63,041 nt of DNA, from NCBI RefSeq assembly GCF_002924365.1, contig NZ_PQWB01000032.1, positions 1 to 63,041 on the forward strand, written 5' to 3'. This DNA is from Chromobacterium alticapitis. GTDB taxonomy: Bacteria > Pseudomonadota > Gammaproteobacteria > Burkholderiales > Chromobacteriaceae. The position numbers and the translations under genes were made by a program. Positions within the stretch are counted from its first letter, which is position 1. The number at the start of each line of letters is the position of its first letter. The notes under the pieces are model-generated. The model had not been told where the DNA came from. It worked only from the letters and a program-made list of their open reading frames with translations, and made no database searches. This document shows positions 19,504 through 28,366 of this stretch, in pieces.

Positions 19504-20442
19504 ATGACGCTGACCGAACTGCGCTATATCGTGGCGGTGGCGCGCGAGCGCCACTTCGGCCGCGCGGCCCAGAGCTGCTTCGTCAGCCAGCCCACGCTGT
19601 CCATCGCCATCAAGAAGCTGGAGGACGAACTCGGCGTCACCCTGTTCGAACGCGGCGGCCAGGAAGTGGCGGTCACCGAGATAGGCGAACGCATCATCGA
19701 ACAGTCGCAGCGCGTGCTGGAAGAGGCCGACGCGGTCAAACGACTGGCCGGAGAGCATCAGAACGAGCTGGCAGGGCCGTTGAAGCTGGGGGTGATCTTC
19801 ACCATCAGCCCTTATCTGCTGCCGCGGCTGATCCCGGCTTTGCGCATCCTGGCGCCGGACATGCCGCTGATCCTGGAGGAGAACTACACCTCGCGGCTGG
19901 CGGAAATGCTCAAGCGCGGCGAGGTGGACGCCATCATCGTGGCGGACCCGTTCGAGGAAACCGGCATCGAGGCCTGGCCGCTGTACGACGAGCCCTTCGT
20001 CGTCGCCACGCCCAAGGGCCATCCCTGGGAAAAGCAGCCGGCCATCGAGCCCTGCCAGCTGTCCGAAGAAAGCGTGCTGCTGCTCAGCCCCGGCAACTGC
20101 TTCCGCGATCAGGTGCTGCAAGCCTGCAGCGAGCTGTCCAGCCGCCAGAGCCACGGCCACAACCTGGCCAGCGCGCTGCAGGGCAGCTCGCTGAACACCA
20201 TACGCCATATGGTGGCCAGCGGCATGGGCATCACCGTGATGCCGGCCACCTCGGTCGGCCCCGGCGACGAGTCGCTGTTGTCCGTGGTGCCCTTCAGCCA
20301 GCCGGCGCCGCAGCGCCGCGTGCTGCTGGTCACGCGCAAGCAGTTCTTCCGCAAGAAGGCCATTGAGACCTTGCAGCAGGCGGTGTTCCGCTCCGGCCTG
20401 CCCGATGTCGCGATGCTGGAAGACGAACCCAGGCTCGCCTAA
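19504..20442 (+). CDS. oxyR: Hydrogen peroxide-sensing LysR regulator OxyR
   Basis: 312-residue LysR-type regulator. The N-terminal winged helix runs through residues 1-65 (LTELRYIVAVARERHFGRAA). The redox pair C199 and C208 lies in GNCFRDQVLQAC, the same residue numbers and spacing as in E. coli OxyR, which form the peroxide-induced disulfide. It should activate peroxide defence genes. Its position as the distal member of a minCDE unit means it may be expressed with the division-site genes. A terminator follows. Confidence 0.93.
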   Translation: MTLTELRYIVAVARERHFGRAAQSCFVSQPTLSIAIKKLEDELGVTLFERGGQEVAVTEIGERIIEQSQRVLEEADAVKRLAGEHQNELAGPLKLGVIFTISPYLLPRLIPALRILAPDMPLILEENYTSRLAEMLKRGEVDAIIVADPFEETGIEAWPLYDEPFVVATPKGHPWEKQPAIEPCQLSEESVLLLSPGNCFRDQVLQACSELSSRQSHGHNLASALQGSSLNTIRHMVASGMGITVMPATSVGPGDESLLSVVPFSQPAPQRRVLLVTRKQFFRKKAIETLQQAVFRSGLPDVAMLEDEPRLA

Positions 20443-20454
20443 TATGGCGATGCC

Positions 20455-20487
20455 AGCCCGCCCGGCTCGCCGCGGCGGGCTTTCTTT
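20455..20487 (+). terminator. Intrinsic terminator of minCDE-oxyR
   Basis: Stem AGCCCGCC / GGCGGGCT (20455-20462 with 20474-20481) followed by TTCTTTC, 12 bp after the oxyR stop. Confidence 0.75.
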
Positions 20488-20509
20488 CGCCCCAAGCAAG
20501 GACAATGGC

Positions 20510-20875
20510 ATGCCAAATCTGAACTCAGTGGAACTGAAGGCCTTCGTTCCCAGCCGCGATTTCCAGCGATCTCAGGTCTTTTACCAGGACATCGGCTTCG
20601 AAATGAAATACGCCGGCCACGGCGTAGCCTATTTCGCCCACGGCAACTGCAGCTTCCTGCTGCAAGACTATTTCCACCCCGATTTCGCCGCCAACTGCAT
20701 GATGCACCTGCTGGTCGAAGACGCCGCCGCCTGGCATGCGGAGCTTATCCGCCGCGGCATCGCCGAGCGATACCAAGTCAAAATCGGCGAACTGAAGGAA
20801 CAGCCCTGGGGCATGCTGGATTTCCCACTGACCGACCCATCCGGCGTGCTGTGGCATATCGCGCAGAATGTGTGA
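20510..20875 (+). CDS. VOC superfamily (glyoxalase/bleomycin-resistance fold) protein
   Basis: 121 residues with two beta-alpha-beta-beta-beta modules typical of the vicinal oxygen chelate fold. The first starts ELKAFVPSRDFQRSQVFYQDIGFEM. The second ends in the common WGMLDFPLTDPSGVLWHIAQ pattern. Members include glyoxalase I, dioxygenases and antibiotic-sequestering proteins; nothing here fixes the substrate. Ribosome site AAGGA precedes the ATG. It lies alone between oxyR and the histidine kinase gene. Confidence 0.8.
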   Translation: MPNLNSVELKAFVPSRDFQRSQVFYQDIGFEMKYAGHGVAYFAHGNCSFLLQDYFHPDFAANCMMHLLVEDAAAWHAELIRRGIAERYQVKIGELKEQPWGMLDFPLTDPSGVLWHIAQNV

Positions 20876-20959
20876 CGCCGCGCAAGGAACGCGCATAGCC
20901 CGCCTCCTCCTGGCGGGAACCGTTTGTTCGCGGCGCAGCCGGAATCTATTCTTCATGGC

Positions 20960-22927
20960 ATGACGGATAAAAACGCCGGGACACCCATGCAGACGCCTGA
21001 CCAGCCTAGCAATGAAGACAAGCGCATCGCGGCGCTGCATGCGCTGAACATTCTGGATACGCCGCCGGAGGAGCGCTTTGATCGCATCACCCGGCTCGCC
21101 CAGCACATCATGCAAGTCCCCATCGCCCTGGTCAGCTTCGTCGATGCCGGTCGACAGTGGTTCAAGTCGCACCAAGGACTAGATGCCCGGCAAACCGGGC
21201 GCGACATTTCCTTTTGCGGACACGCCATTTTGGGCAGCGACATTTTCTGCGTCGCGGACACCCATGAGGATCAACGCTTCCTCGACAACCCGCTGGTGAC
21301 CGGCAATCCCCACATCCGCTTTTATGCCGGCGCGCCGCTGGATATCGGCGGCGGCGTGCGCCTGGGCACCCTGTGCGCGATCGATCGCGTGCCGCGCCAA
21401 CCCAGTCCCGAGCAGTTGTCCGCGCTGAGAGACCTGGCCGCGCTAACTGTGGACATGATGCTCATGCAACCGGCGGTCGATCTCATCCGGCAGCTGCATG
21501 ACTCCGACGCGCGGCTGCGCGCCGTGCTGGACACGGCCGCGGACGGCATCATCACGATAGACGCGGATGGCGGGATGGAAAGCGCCAATCTCGCCGCCTG
21601 CAGGATATTCGGCTATGAGATGGAGGAAATCGTCGGCCAGCCCATCCATGGTTTGATCGCATCGCCCGGCCCAGGTCCGACTGAAGGACTCCAGTTTGAC
21701 GACAAGACAACAGAAGTCACCGGCCGGCGCCGCGACGGCAGCGCTTTTCCGCTGGAACTCTCCATCCGCGAGATGTCCTTGCAAGAAGGCCGCGCCATGT
21801 GGGTGGCCGTGGCGCGCGACATCTCCGAGCGCAAGAGAATGGAGAACGTCAAAAATGAATTCATCTCCACGGTCAGCCACGAGCTGCGCACGCCGCTGAC
21901 GTCCATCCATGGCGGGCTGAATCTGGCATTGGGCATGGCTGGCGATGGCTTGCCGCCCAAGATGCGGCAACTGCTGGAAATCGCCAGTCGCAATTGCGAT
22001 CGCCTCATCCTGCTGGCCAATGACATTCTGGATTTGGGGAAAATAGAATCGGGACACTTGGCGTTCGACTTCGACAAAATCGATATCAGCGAACTCGTCC
22101 AGCAATCCGTGAAATGCAACGAGGGCTATGCCAACCAAAACGGGATTGCGCTGCGCGTCCTCAACACGCTGGGCGGCGCGCATATCCTGGGCGATCAAAA
22201 CCGCTTGCTGCAAGTTTTATCCAACATTCTGTCCAATGCCGTGAAATTCTCCCCGCGCCAAGGCGTAGTCGAAATCTCCGTTCTGCCAATCCAGGACCGC
22301 TACCGGATAAAAATTCATGACGAGGGCCGCGGCATACCCGAAAGTTTTCGCGGCGAGATTTTCAAACGCTTCTCGCAGGCGGACAAGTCCGATACCCGAG
22401 AAAAAGGCGGCGCCGGCCTGGGCCTCAACATCAGCAAAGCCATTATCGAACGTCACCATGGCGCGCTGGACTACGAAAGCACGATGGGCGCCGGCACCAC
22501 CTTCTTTTTTGACCTAGCGGCCGCCCCTGCGCCACAGCCAGCCATCGGCAAAGCCTTGATTTGCGAAAGCCATGCCGGCGATTTCGACGCTTTGCGAGCG
22601 GCTTTGGCGGAAATCGGCATGGAAAGCGATTGCGCCTACCGCGGAGATATTGCGCTTGAGCTGCTGCGACACCAGCCGTATCAAGCCATTCTCATCGATC
22701 TGCCCCAAGCCGAAAGCCAGGCCTTGCTGGAAAACATCATCGATGCCCCGCTCAAAAGCCGCGCCATTTCAATTTTGATGTCGGACCACATCGAGCAGAC
22801 CTATCTTAAATCCATCCGCAAGGACGGCTTGCGCATTCATTGGCTGCCCGGCCACGCCGCCGCTCCGCAACTGACGCAAGCCATATTGAGCATTCTGCAA
22901 AACCAGACGCAATCGCGGCGCGCTTGA
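20960..22927 (+). CDS. GAF-PAS sensor histidine kinase with degenerate receiver-like tail
   Basis: About 655 residues, no membrane segment. A GAF domain covers residues ~20-170 (GRDISFCGHAI is a common marker of this type), then PAS (AVLDTAADGIITIDADGG). HisKA follows with phospho-His in STVSHELRTPLTS, then HATPase with DEGRGIPE and GAGLGL boxes. The last ~110 residues resemble a receiver (ALICESHAGDF, AILIDLP) but lack most acidic-pocket residues and the conserved Lys, so phosphotransfer there is doubtful. Likely a soluble kinase for the two regulators and HPt protein that follow. Start uncertain: ATG 20960 or 20987. Confidence 0.88.
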   Translation: MTDKNAGTPMQTPDQPSNEDKRIAALHALNILDTPPEERFDRITRLAQHIMQVPIALVSFVDAGRQWFKSHQGLDARQTGRDISFCGHAILGSDIFCVADTHEDQRFLDNPLVTGNPHIRFYAGAPLDIGGGVRLGTLCAIDRVPRQPSPEQLSALRDLAALTVDMMLMQPAVDLIRQLHDSDARLRAVLDTAADGIITIDADGGMESANLAACRIFGYEMEEIVGQPIHGLIASPGPGPTEGLQFDDKTTEVTGRRRDGSAFPLELSIREMSLQEGRAMWVAVARDISERKRMENVKNEFISTVSHELRTPLTSIHGGLNLALGMAGDGLPPKMRQLLEIASRNCDRLILLANDILDLGKIESGHLAFDFDKIDISELVQQSVKCNEGYANQNGIALRVLNTLGGAHILGDQNRLLQVLSNILSNAVKFSPRQGVVEISVLPIQDRYRIKIHDEGRGIPESFRGEIFKRFSQADKSDTREKGGAGLGLNISKAIIERHHGALDYESTMGAGTTFFFDLAAAPAPQPAIGKALICESHAGDFDALRAALAEIGMESDCAYRGDIALELLRHQPYQAILIDLPQAESQALLENIIDAPLKSRAISILMSDHIEQTYLKSIRKDGLRIHWLPGHAAAPQLTQAILSILQNQTQSRRA

Positions 22928-22970
22928 GTGTGCGGAAGACTGCCGCCGCGCGATCAAAACAGGGAACGCC

Positions 22971-23399
22971 ATGCCTAAGCGCAAGTTCAAGTTGATGTTT
23001 ATCGACGACGACCCGGACATCCGAAGCATTTTCGACTTCGCATTCGACCAGGAAGCGGACATGGAAGTCAGGCTGTTTGCATCCAGCCTGGACGCTCTTT
23101 CCGCCGCCGCCGCGGCGCCGCCGGACATCATCCTGCTGGATGTCATGATGCCCGAAATGGATGGCCCCAACGCGTTCAAAAGATTGAAAGCCATTCCGGC
23201 CCTGGCCAGGACGCCTATCGTGTTCATCACGGCGAAAGCGCAGAAGCACGAAATCGAAAAACTGGAACAATTAGGCGCGGCCGGCGTCATCGAGAAACCC
23301 TTCCAGGCCATGGAGTTGCCGAGCCGGATTCGAGCGCTGCTGAAACGGACATCCGGCGCAAACCTTCCTGCGGCGGGAGAAACGAAGAAGTCATCTTGA
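22971..23399 (+). CDS. CheY-like single-domain response regulator
   Basis: 142 residues consisting of one receiver domain. The acidic triad is in MFIDDDPDIR, the phospho-acceptor Asp in ILLDVMMPEMDG, the Thr in VFITAKAQ and the Lys in VIEKPF. No output domain, so it acts by protein contact or as a phosphate carrier. Located 43 bp after the kinase gene and before a LuxR-type regulator; probably part of the same phosphorelay. Confidence 0.9.
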   Translation: MPKRKFKLMFIDDDPDIRSIFDFAFDQEADMEVRLFASSLDALSAAAAAPPDIILLDVMMPEMDGPNAFKRLKAIPALARTPIVFITAKAQKHEIEKLEQLGAAGVIEKPFQAMELPSRIRALLKRTSGANLPAAGETKKSS

Positions 23400-23445
23400 G
23401 TCCCGCCCCAGACCTCCTCGTTCCATCTAGGCGAAAAGGTGAAAA

Positions 23446-24069
23446 ATGACCCATGAGGATTTCGTCGCCGTCATCGACGATGACGACGATCTGCGGGAAA
23501 TGCTGTGCCTGATGCTGCATGGCCTGAAAATACCGGTGACCGGATACAGCCATGGCCGCGAGTTCATCGAAGACGCTCAGCGGCCCCATTGCGCCTGCGT
23601 GGTGGTTGACCTCCGCATGCCCGGCATGAGCGGGATCGAGCTGCAGCGACACATCAGAAAAGACACGCCCGAGCTTCCCGTCATCTTCATGACCGCGCAT
23701 GCGGATGTCCGCGTGGTGGTGGACGCCATGCGGGACGGCGCGGTGGAGTTTTTGCAAAAGCCGATACAAGGCCAGGAGCTGCTGGACTGTGTTCAACAGT
23801 GCCTGCAGCAACTGCCGCAGCGGAAACAGAAAAAGCGCGAGCGGGAGGTTTTCATGGCCAGGTTGGCAAATCTGACGCCGCGCGAGAGACAGGTGTTCGA
23901 GCAGATAGCGGCTGGCATGAGCAGCAAGCAAATCGCTGACAACCTGAGCGTCACGCTCAACACCGCCGAACAATACCGCAGCACGGTGCTGAAAAAAATG
24001 CATGCCTCCTCCACCGCCAAATTGCTGAGCGCCCTGGAGCCGTGGGACTACAAAGCCACCCTCAAGTGA
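23446..24069 (+). CDS. FixJ/NarL-type response regulator with LuxR-type HTH
   Basis: 207 residues. The receiver domain (residues 1-120) has DDDDDLRE, phospho-Asp in VVVDLRMPGMSG, MTAHADV and LQKP; this pattern is that of the FixJ subfamily. A Gln/Lys-rich linker leads to a LuxR-type HTH (LTPRERQVFEQIAAGMSSKQ, then NTAEQYRSTVLKKM). It is the only transcription factor in this signalling block and is the likely DNA-level output of the neighbouring kinase. Confidence 0.92.
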   Translation: MTHEDFVAVIDDDDDLREMLCLMLHGLKIPVTGYSHGREFIEDAQRPHCACVVVDLRMPGMSGIELQRHIRKDTPELPVIFMTAHADVRVVVDAMRDGAVEFLQKPIQGQELLDCVQQCLQQLPQRKQKKREREVFMARLANLTPRERQVFEQIAAGMSSKQIADNLSVTLNTAEQYRSTVLKKMHASSTAKLLSALEPWDYKATLK

Positions 24070-24113
24070 GGCGTGAATCCGCCCACTCATGGCGATTTGG
24101 GAAAGGGAATATC

Positions 24114-24443
24114 GTGGATGCGGCCGATGCGGAGAAAAGGATGGCGGACTTGCGCGCGCGCTATCAAGCGCAACTAGGCCCGCGCCTGACGACGCTGCGG
24201 ACGCTGGCCGCCCGCCTGAACGGCGGCGAGGCGGATCGCCCAATCTATATCGAGCTGCTGGCGCGCCTGCACAAGCTCGCCGGCTCCGCGGGCACCTTCG
24301 GCCTGCCGGAATTGAGCCGACGGTGCCTGCAGCTGGAGCATAGGCTCGCCGCCTGGCTGGCCTTGGATCTGGCGCAGGTGGACGCATGCATGCGCGGGCG
24401 GCTGCGGCAGGAGCTAGTCGAACTGCTGGATGCCGCCAAATAA
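24114..24443 (+). CDS. HPt (histidine phosphotransfer) domain protein
   Basis: About 109 residues forming one HPt helical bundle. The phosphorylatable His is H53 in RLHKLAGSAGTFGLPELSRR. A GTG at 24114 preceded by AAGGGA is chosen as start; the in-frame ATG at 24042 would overlap the previous gene by 28 bp. It completes the kinase-regulator-regulator-HPt set. Its last 30 bp overlap, tail to tail, the 3' end of the minus-strand CheB-like receiver gene, with no terminator between. Confidence 0.8.
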   Translation: MDAADAEKRMADLRARYQAQLGPRLTTLRTLAARLNGGEADRPIYIELLARLHKLAGSAGTFGLPELSRRCLQLEHRLAAWLALDLAQVDACMRGRLRQELVELLDAAK

Positions 24444-24839
24444 GCGGGGACGATCCGCCATGGATACAGCGGCGCAATGTATGGCCGCGGCGAGATCGCC
24501 CCCGCTTTCCCGTAGAAATGCATCCATCCCCTTTGGCAGCCTGGCGAGGATATCCGCCACGCCGCCCTGCGCCAGCGGGGAGCAAATCACCACCGGGGTA
24601 GGCCGCTCCAGCATCAGCTTGCGCAGGAAGGACAAATCATCCATGCGCGGCATGTCGATATTCAACACAATCACGTCCGGCCAGGCACAGGCCATCTTGG
24701 CCAGCGCGAACCGCGGATCCGAGGCCGCGCCCATCACCTCCATGCCTGGCTCTTTCGATAGCATCTGGCTCATGAGCTGGCGCGCCGCGGCCGAGCCGTC
24801 GATGATCAGCACTCTGATTTTCGGTTGGCCCCTGCTCAT
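24414..24839 (-). CDS. CheB-type receiver lacking the methylesterase domain and phospho-Asp
   Basis: 141 residues that resemble only the receiver half of CheB: VLIIDGSAAARQLMSQMLSK and DMPRMDDLSFLRKLMLERP correspond to the CheB pattern. Key residues are changed. The second acidic residue is Gly (G15), the phospho-acceptor position is Asn (N60 in IVLNIDMP, codon AAT), and the conserved Lys region reads AFLRES. The C-terminal esterase domain is absent. It should not be phosphorylatable and may mimic a fixed state, bind CheA, or be a fossil. The start overlaps the cheA stop as ATGA, so it is made together with CheA. Confidence 0.75.
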   Translation of the reverse strand: MSRGQPKIRVLIIDGSAAARQLMSQMLSKEPGMEVMGAASDPRFALAKMACAWPDVIVLNIDMPRMDDLSFLRKLMLERPTPVVICSPLAQGGVADILARLPKGMDAFLRESGGDLAAAIHCAAVSMADRPRLFGGIQQFD

Positions 24840-27007
24840 ATCGTCGACGCCGTCGCGCCGCCCTGCGCATGGGCGGCGCCGCGCCGCGTCTGCGACTCGC
24901 GCGCCATCACGCCCTGGATCAGCCTGACGACGTCCAGAATCAGCGCCACCTCGCCATCGCCCAGGATAGTGGAGCCGGTGACGCAGGGCACATGCTGGAA
25001 CAGCGACCCCAGCGGCCGGATGACGGTCTGGCATTTGCCGTAGATCCGGTCCACCACCAGCCCGATGCGCTTGCCGGCAAAGCTGACCGTGACCACTCGC
25101 GGCCGCGGATGGGCCGGACCGCGCTCCCCGAACAATTGGCGCAGCCGCACGAACGGCAAGGCGACGCCGTCCTTGTCCATGTAATCCAAGCCGTCCAGGT
25201 CCGGCGGCAGCTCCAGGCACTCCACAACCATGTCCAGCGGCACGATGAACTGCGCGTCGCCCACGCCGACATGGAAGCCATCGATGATGGCGAGCGTCAG
25301 CGGCAGGCACAGCCGCATGGTCGTGCCGCGGCCATATTCCGAGGCTATCTCCAGCGTGCCCCGCAGGGCCTCGATATTGCTTCTCACCACATCCATGCCG
25401 ACGCCGCGGCCAGACAGATTGGTGACGCGCTCGGCGGTGGAGAATCCGGGCGCCAGGATCAATTGGTGGATGTCATGCGGGGACAGGTTCGCGCCTTCCG
25501 CGACGATGCCCTTCTCCACCGCCTTGCGCAGTATCTTCTCATGATCCAAGCCGCCGCCGTCGTCCGCCACTTCTATCATGATGGCGCCGGACTCATGGTA
25601 AGCCTTCAGCGACACCGTGCCCTGCATCGGCTTGCCGCGCGCGATCCGTGTCTCCACCGGTTCGATGCCATGATCCATGGCGTTGCGCAACAAATGCATC
25701 AGCGGGTCCGCCACCTTGTCCACCATGGACTTGTCCAGCTCCGCCTCCGCGCCGGAAATACACAGCGCTATCTCCTTGCCCAGTTCTTTCGCCACGTCGC
25801 GCACCACGCGCGGAAAACGGGAAAAAACCTCGCCTATCGCCACCATGCGCAGCTGCAGCGCCATGTCGCGCACGCCCTCCACCAGCGACAAGAGCTGAGA
25901 GGCCGCCTCCAGCATCGACGGATTGGCGGTTTTTGCGGCCTGCGCCTGATTGACCGCGCCGGCGATGACCAACTCGCCCACTCGGTCTATCAGCGCATCC
26001 AGCCGGCAGGCAGGAACCTTGAGGCTGCCGCCCTCCGCCGGCCGCCGCTCCTCCTCGCGCCTGGGCTTGTCCTGCGCAGCCAGCGGAGCCGCTTCGGCCG
26101 CGCCGTCCGTCTCCTTAGGGGAAGCGTCGTCCCCCATCTGCAGGACAAACAGCCGGTACAGCTCGTCCGGCGTCAAGGAGCCGCAAGCCAGCAGGAATTC
26201 GCCGACCCGGCCGGACGCTTCCGGCAAAAACTCGGTCAGGCGCAAGAATTTCTCCAGCGGGCTGCGCGGCGGCAGGATGACGATGCTGGCGTTGTCGGCG
26301 CAGAAGGCGAAGACGCTGGCGATCTCCTCTTCGCTTGCCCCGCTGTCCAGCGCGATCTCAAAACCCAGGTAGCACTGCTGCGGGTCCGCCGCATCCCATT
26401 CCGGCAGATGATCGGCTATCGTTTCCACATGCCGGATGCTGCCGTAATGGTTCAGGTAATGGATGAACTTGAGCGGGTCCATGCCATCGCATAGCATGGA
26501 CGGCGCGAAGCGCAAGGATAGATGCCAGAATGGCGACGCCGCCACATCCCCTTCCATGCGCTTGGCCTCCCCTGCGCCAGTCGCCGGCTGGCCACCCGTT
26601 TCGCCGGTCCCTTCCTCCTTGTCCAACCAGCGGGACAGCAAGGGAATCAACTCATCGCTACGCGCGCCGTCCGCCGCCTCGCCCTCCGCCAGCGCCTCGA
26701 TCAAGCCGCTGATGTGATCCTGGCAATCCAGCAAGACGCTGGCCAAGTCCGGGCAAAACGCGAAGGCGCCGCTGCGCAACTCGTCCAGCACGCTTTCCAC
26801 CACATGAGTGAAGCGCACTACCTCGTCCAGGCCGAACATGCCGGCCGAGCCCTTGATGGTGTGCGCACAGCGGAACAGCGCGGGCAAATCGTCCGCGTCG
26901 GCGTCGCCGGCCTCCAATCTCAGCAGGATGGCCTCCATCTGGCCGATCAGCTCGCGGGCCTCTTCCATGAAAATGGCGAAAGCGGCGGACATGGCGTCGT
27001 TTCTCAT
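24836..27007 (-). CDS. cheA: Chemotaxis-type histidine kinase CheA
   Basis: 723 residues. P1 HPt domain with H49 in RCAHTIKGSAGMFG. A central block (WHLSLRFAPSMLCDGMDPLKF through YLGFEIAL) occupies the P2 region and is shared with some other CheA proteins. Dimerisation P3 starts at VPACRLDALIDRVGEL. P4 ATPase has LRNAMDHGIEP, DDGGGLD and GRGVGMDVV. C-terminal P5 CheW-like domain (DGFHVGVGDAQFIVPLDMVVE). All catalytic boxes look intact. Start ATG at 27007 has an AGGGG site. Downstream genes encode no CheR and no complete CheB, which argues for a non-classical pathway. Confidence 0.93.
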   Translation of the reverse strand: MRNDAMSAAFAIFMEEARELIGQMEAILLRLEAGDADADDLPALFRCAHTIKGSAGMFGLDEVVRFTHVVESVLDELRSGAFAFCPDLASVLLDCQDHISGLIEALAEGEAADGARSDELIPLLSRWLDKEEGTGETGGQPATGAGEAKRMEGDVAASPFWHLSLRFAPSMLCDGMDPLKFIHYLNHYGSIRHVETIADHLPEWDAADPQQCYLGFEIALDSGASEEEIASVFAFCADNASIVILPPRSPLEKFLRLTEFLPEASGRVGEFLLACGSLTPDELYRLFVLQMGDDASPKETDGAAEAAPLAAQDKPRREEERRPAEGGSLKVPACRLDALIDRVGELVIAGAVNQAQAAKTANPSMLEAASQLLSLVEGVRDMALQLRMVAIGEVFSRFPRVVRDVAKELGKEIALCISGAEAELDKSMVDKVADPLMHLLRNAMDHGIEPVETRIARGKPMQGTVSLKAYHESGAIMIEVADDGGGLDHEKILRKAVEKGIVAEGANLSPHDIHQLILAPGFSTAERVTNLSGRGVGMDVVRSNIEALRGTLEIASEYGRGTTMRLCLPLTLAIIDGFHVGVGDAQFIVPLDMVVECLELPPDLDGLDYMDKDGVALPFVRLRQLFGERGPAHPRPRVVTVSFAGKRIGLVVDRIYGKCQTVIRPLGSLFQHVPCVTGSTILGDGEVALILDVVRLIQGVMARESQTRRGAAHAQGGATASTI

Positions 27008-27012
27008 AGCGA

Positions 27013-27333
27013 TTACCCCTCATGGGATCCAGGAAAAGCGGCGTGGTCCGGCTCCAGCAGGCTGTGCAAATTGACCAGCCTGACCACGTCCTGCACCGCG
27101 CCGGCTGCATTGCAAAAGCGCATACTGTCGCCGGCCTGCCGTTTAGCCAACAGCATCAGTTGCAAGCCGGCGGTGTCGATTTCCGTGACGCCGGCCAGAT
27201 CGATGCAGAGTGCGCCAGCGGTCTCCAGCACGCTCATCCAGGCCTTTTGCACCTCATGCACGGTGTAAACGCCCAACTCACCCTGAAACAGGTGCCGCCC
27301 CGTTTCCGCGTCGAACTCCAGGCGCCAGTCCAT
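27013..27333 (-). CDS. STAS-domain protein of the chemosensory operon
   Basis: 106 residues with the STAS fold of anti-sigma factor antagonists (SpoIIAA type). The core ALCIDLAGVTEIDTAGLQLML keeps the helix-start position, with Thr where SpoIIAA-like proteins have the phosphorylated Ser. Placed 5 bp upstream of cheA and 2 bp after cheY. In alternative chemosensory systems STAS proteins can be targets or partners of the kinase. No kinase of the SpoIIAB type is encoded nearby. Confidence 0.85.
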   Translation of the reverse strand: MDWRLEFDAETGRHLFQGELGVYTVHEVQKAWMSVLETAGALCIDLAGVTEIDTAGLQLMLLAKRQAGDSMRFCNAAGAVQDVVRLVNLHSLLEPDHAAFPGSHEG

Positions 27334-27335
27334 GT

Positions 27336-27701
27336 TCAGCTCGCCAGCAATTCAACCGCCGCCAGCATTTGCTTGGGCTGAAACGGCTTGACCATCCAGG
27401 CTTTGGCGCCGGCGGATTGCCCGGCCTGTTTCTTGTCCTCCGCCACCTCCGTCGTCAGCATGATCACCGGCGCGCACTTGTACACCGGGTTTTTCTTGAG
27501 CTCCTGGACAAAGGTGAATCCGTCCATATTCGGCATGTTCACGTCCGAGATGACCAGGCTGACGCGCTGCCCCTTCAGCTTGGACAGGGCGTCGACGCCA
27601 TCGCAGGCCTCGATCACCTCATAGCCGGCATCCGTCAGCGTCATGGCCACGACGGAGCGCAGCGACGCGGAATCATCCACAATCAGTATCAGTTTTGCCA
27701 T
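27336..27701 (-). CDS. cheY: CheY-type response regulator
   Basis: 121 residues, receiver only. IVDDSASLR gives the acidic pair, SDVNMPNMDG the phospho-Asp, MLTTE the Thr and MVKPF the Lys, so it is complete. Closely CheY-like in size and pattern. The ATG at 27701 with AAGGAGGG ribosome site is used, not the longer frame. Expected phospho-acceptor of the adjacent CheA; whether it addresses the flagellar switch cannot be told here. Confidence 0.9.
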   Translation of the reverse strand: MAKLILIVDDSASLRSVVAMTLTDAGYEVIEACDGVDALSKLKGQRVSLVISDVNMPNMDGFTFVQELKKNPVYKCAPVIMLTTEVAEDKKQAGQSAGAKAWMVKPFQPKQMLAAVELLAS

Positions 27702-27729
27702 GATTCTTCCCTCCTTGAGGATATGAGCG

Positions 27730-28284
27730 TCAAACCAGATCGGCTTGCCGCATGCCCTGCTCATCCATCCTCGCCATCGCGGACATTTCCGCTATCGACA
27801 AGGCTCTGGCGATATTCAAAATAATCAGGAAGTGATTTTCATGGCGCGCCAGGCCGGCGATGAAATCGACATGGATCTGCGCGCCAAACGCCGGCGGCGG
27901 CTCGATTTCCGCATCGTCTATCTCCACCACGGCAGTCACGCGGTCCACCAACAGGCCGATGACATGCCGCGCGCCCTCATGCTCCACCTCCACGATCACA
28001 TAACAGCTGCGGCGGCTCACCACGATGGGGCTGCGGCCGAAGCGCACCGATAGATCGAGCACCGGCACCACCGCGCCGCGCAAATTGATCACCCCGCACA
28101 CCGCGAGCGGCATCATGGGCACCGCCGTCGGCGTGTCGTACTCGATGATTTCCCGAATCCGCTCGATCTCGATCGAGTAGGCATTGCCGCCCAGACTGAA
28201 GGCGAGATAGAGCTTGCCGCCGCTGGACTCCGGCTGCGCAGCGCCGGCAGCCAGACTCGGATTGGATATTGGATTGCCAGCCAT
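27730..28284 (-). CDS. cheW: Chemotaxis adaptor CheW
   Basis: 184 residues with one CheW domain: LAFSLGGNAYSIEIERIREIIEY at the front, GVINLRGAVVPVLDLSVRFG in the middle and VDRVTAVVEID later. It couples MCPs to CheA. It is somewhat longer than E. coli CheW (167) because of an N-terminal Ser/Ala-rich leader and a C-terminal tail. Second-generation gene order here is MCP-cheW-cheY-STAS-cheA. Confidence 0.92.
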   Translation of the reverse strand: MAGNPISNPSLAAGAAQPESSGGKLYLAFSLGGNAYSIEIERIREIIEYDTPTAVPMMPLAVCGVINLRGAVVPVLDLSVRFGRSPIVVSRRSCYVIVEVEHEGARHVIGLLVDRVTAVVEIDDAEIEPPPAFGAQIHVDFIAGLARHENHFLIILNIARALSIAEMSAMARMDEQGMRQADLV

Positions 28285-28366
28285 GCATTTCTCCCTGACG
28301 GGGAAGCCGCGCCGTAATACGCCGCATTCCCCCTTCCACTCATCCGCCGCGCCACGCGGCGGCTCC

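Noticed and set aside
24869-26494. 541-residue plus-strand open frame
   Set aside because: Antisense to cheA, which has all kinase motifs; composition is that of a shadow frame.
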